A stretch of DNA of 64,000 nt from M55B167 sp964406095. Its GTDB lineage: Bacteria; Verrucomicrobiota; Kiritimatiellia; RFP12; UBA1067. The notes under the pieces were generated by a model, which was not told the origin of the DNA, did no database searches, and saw only the letters and a list, made by a program, of their open reading frames with translations. The position numbers and the translations under genes are program-made. The stretch lies in NCBI GenBank assembly GCA_964406095.1, contig CAYOQJ010000068.1, positions 1 through 64,000 of the forward strand, read 5' to 3'. Positions 62,407 through 64,000 of this stretch are shown one piece after another (position 1 is the stretch's first letter; each line of letters begins with the position of its first letter).

Positions 62407-64000
62407 TCACATTTCATCCTGTTCCATCACCACCCGGAAGCCAGTATCATATACGCTTTGCCAGAGGGGATATTTAAGTTTCTGGTCGAACCCGGCTTTG
62501 TCGGGACGGGTCGACCAGGAGCCGCCGCAGGCTATAGCCGCATCGGAATGAGTGCTTTCAACCGTCCACTCACGAACGTTGCCGATGGTGTCATATATCC
62601 CCCATCTGTTGGCGGCGAGACTTGCGCAGGGGGCCGCAACGCGAAATCCGTCATTGACCGTTGCCATTGCAGGACGCCAGCGGGCTATTGCTCCGTAGGG
62701 CAGACCCCAACTGTAGTTAGCCACATTTTGGAATGATTTATCCGCCAGATTAGCCACAACGCTGAATTTAGCAGGCTGATTTTTCCAAGCAAAGGCCGAG
62801 CTTTCTCCTGCACGTGCCAGCCAGCACCATTCGTCAGAGGTGGGTAATCGGCAGGTTCTGCCGGTTTTGCGTGTCAGCCAGCGACAGAAACTGATTGCAG
62901 CCTGTGCCGAGACGCGGCATACGGGCTGTCGCGCCAGATTACATGGAAATCCCCGCTCTTCAGCACTGAACTGCAAAAAATCGCCTGCTTCAATGCGGCT
63001 GTTATGTGATGGATCAAAACAGGCATACTGTTCGTTACTCACCTCGCAGACCGATGCCCGGAAAGCTTTTGAAATTTCAGTTGTGTTCTGATCAGCAGTT
63101 ATCATTCTTCCAGGCGGTATATCTCTGAACTTTATGAGCACACCTTTGCCCAGATCGAAAATTGTTTCATCACTACACGGATTGGAAGTTGCAACACACA
63201 GAGTTACCTGCTTTGCTTTGATTTTTGTGTTTTTTTCAATCACAGCGCAATCCGGTAAGGTTTTTTCGAAGGAGCCAGCGTTTGAAAGTGCGGCAAAAAA
63301 TATGCCGGATTGGCCAAGTACGGCAGTGTCTTCCAGGTCTTCGTCGATACCTGCGTATGTTTTCATCAGTTCACGGCGGCGGTGGGCGAGGGAGTTGACC
63401 CGCTCGCTTCCGGCGATTTCCGTCCAGGTTCCATGTGCTGGCGTGTTCAAATCTATCCAGGTTACAATTCGATCCCACTCTTCAGATGTCAGAACAACTC
63501 CGTGATGACCACCCTCGAGCATCTGCACCAGTTCGGTTGTGTCAGCATGAAATTCACAGGGTGTCAGCAGATGCATGTCGCTTTCGATTGTGTGTCCGCG
63601 AACGAAGCGAAGCAGTTCGAGATAAGCGGGAGGAAAGAGTGCGTTTACATTGTAGTGTTTTGAGGGCGAACCGGTTTTCACCATGGCGGCCAGCCGCAAA
63701 TCCGGACGATCAGCTGCGCTGCCGTCATGACAACTTACACAGGCGCGGTCAAGAACCGGCTGTACTTCGCGGTTGAAGGAGAATCCGCGTGCGACACCAT
63801 ACCATGGTTTTATTTTGGATGGCGGACGTTGCATCGCTTGCATTGCAACGCGTGGGCCTGAACTTGTGTTTTGTGGTTCATGACAGCCGGTGCAACTCTG
63901 CAGTTCGCCCGGCATAACGGTTGTCCAGCTACGCATAAGTTGCAGGGCGCGCCCATTTTTGTCGAGTGGCTGAAAGGCAACGGGGGTATTGGCGGGAACC
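62407..64000 (-). CDS. Haem c protein with FGE-sulfatase-like domain, partial at window edge
   Basis: The frame is open through the right edge, so the N-terminus is missing; at least 531 codons are present. Two haem-c motifs are visible, CTGCH and CVSCH, each near the visible N-terminal part, together with the hallmark PLDKNGRALQLMRSW. This resembles the hydrazine synthase alpha-like and related multihaem proteins of PVC bacteria. The C-terminal ~230 residues are a formylglycine-generating-enzyme (FGE-sulfatase) domain with VSAQAAISFCRWL, RLPTSDEWCWLARAG and GNVREW, then GGSW. Catalytic Cys pairs of true FGE are not evident, so it may be a non-maturase relative. Confidence 0.75.
   Translation of the reverse strand, partial: VPANTPVAFQPLDKNGRALQLMRSWTTVMPGELQSCTGCHEPQNTSSGPRVAMQAMQRPPSKIKPWYGVARGFSFNREVQPVLDRACVSCHDGSAADRPDLRLAAMVKTGSPSKHYNVNALFPPAYLELLRFVRGHTIESDMHLLTPCEFHADTTELVQMLEGGHHGVVLTSEEWDRIVTWIDLNTPAHGTWTEIAGSERVNSLAHRRRELMKTYAGIDEDLEDTAVLGQSGIFFAALSNAGSFEKTLPDCAVIEKNTKIKAKQVTLCVATSNPCSDETIFDLGKGVLIKFRDIPPGRMITADQNTTEISKAFRASVCEVSNEQYACFDPSHNSRIEAGDFLQFSAEERGFPCNLARQPVCRVSAQAAISFCRWLTRKTGRTCRLPTSDEWCWLARAGESSAFAWKNQPAKFSVVANLADKSFQNVANYSWGLPYGAIARWRPAMATVNDGFRVAAPCASLAANRWGIYDTIGNVREWTVESTHSDAAIACGGSWSTRPDKAGFDQKLKYPLWQSVYDTGFRVVMEQDEM

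Noticed and set aside
1..64000. CRISPR arrays, rRNA genes or a complete tRNA
   Set aside because: No regularly spaced repeats, rRNA sequence or full cloverleaf was found on either strand.

Overview
The window looks like chromosomal DNA of a PVC-superphylum bacterium, most likely Kiritimatiellota, Lentisphaerota or a related Verrucomicrobia lineage. This is inferred from gene content: secreted sulfatases (one with a LamG domain) beside a XylR-type LacI/AraC hybrid regulator, a long MoxR/DUF58/Bat operon joined to Gld-like ABC genes, a RAYT transposase, type III pantothenate kinase, and very large secreted beta-helix proteins. No rRNA or CRISPR array was seen. The only tRNA sequence is a 3' fragment of tRNA-Phe.

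Layout. (1) 1-119: start of a secreted protein running off the left edge. (2) 447-6337: a small integrative element with an AEP-like primase, a RepA-like helicase ATPase, a small coupled ORF pair, an excisionase-like HTH protein, an unknown protein and a tyrosine recombinase. It ends on the right at tandem arm-type repeats and the tRNA-Phe 3' fragment; no left end was found. (3) 6338-7053: degenerate DNA with a protein remnant. (4) 7-22 kb: sulfatase, EFR1-type ferredoxin, TspO, RsuA/RluB-type pseudouridine synthase, uvrA, LamG sulfatase with XylR-type regulator, UspA, rhomboid, nadC, coaX and a nucleotidyltransferase. (5) 22-37 kb, all minus strand: GldA-, GldF- and GldG-like genes, a DUF4340-like gene, moxR, DUF58, a DUF4381-like gene, batA, a batB-batC fusion, batD, batE and a second batD-like gene with an SH3-like tail. 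(6) 37-41 kb: an NtrB/NtrC-like pair facing a membrane-anchored alpha-crystallin-like protein that has a well-formed sigma-54 -24/-12 promoter. (7) 41-47 kb: beta-CASP metallo-beta-lactamase coupled to an orphan solute-binding protein, a RAYT, and a PAS histidine kinase. (8) 47-62 kb: two divergent arms around a 10-bp inverted repeat. The left arm encodes an OmpP1/FadL-like outer-membrane protein, a TPR protein and a 2312-residue protein with one intact and one dead legumain-like (C13) domain. The right arm encodes an ECF sigma factor, an anti-sigma-like protein, a TPR lipoprotein and a membrane-anchored caspase-like (C14) protein. (9) 62.4 kb to the right edge: a haem c protein with a C-terminal formylglycine-generating-enzyme-like (FGE-sulfatase) domain, truncated by the window.

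The best candidate for an undescribed system is region 8. The lipoprotein and the caspase-like protein carry a homologous CsgG-like C-terminal region. The genes on each arm mostly overlap or abut. Two clan CD peptidase types flank one ECF sigma/anti-sigma switch. The second candidate is the sigma-54-controlled membrane alpha-crystallin in region 6. All functional statements rest on reading motifs by eye; no database search was possible.
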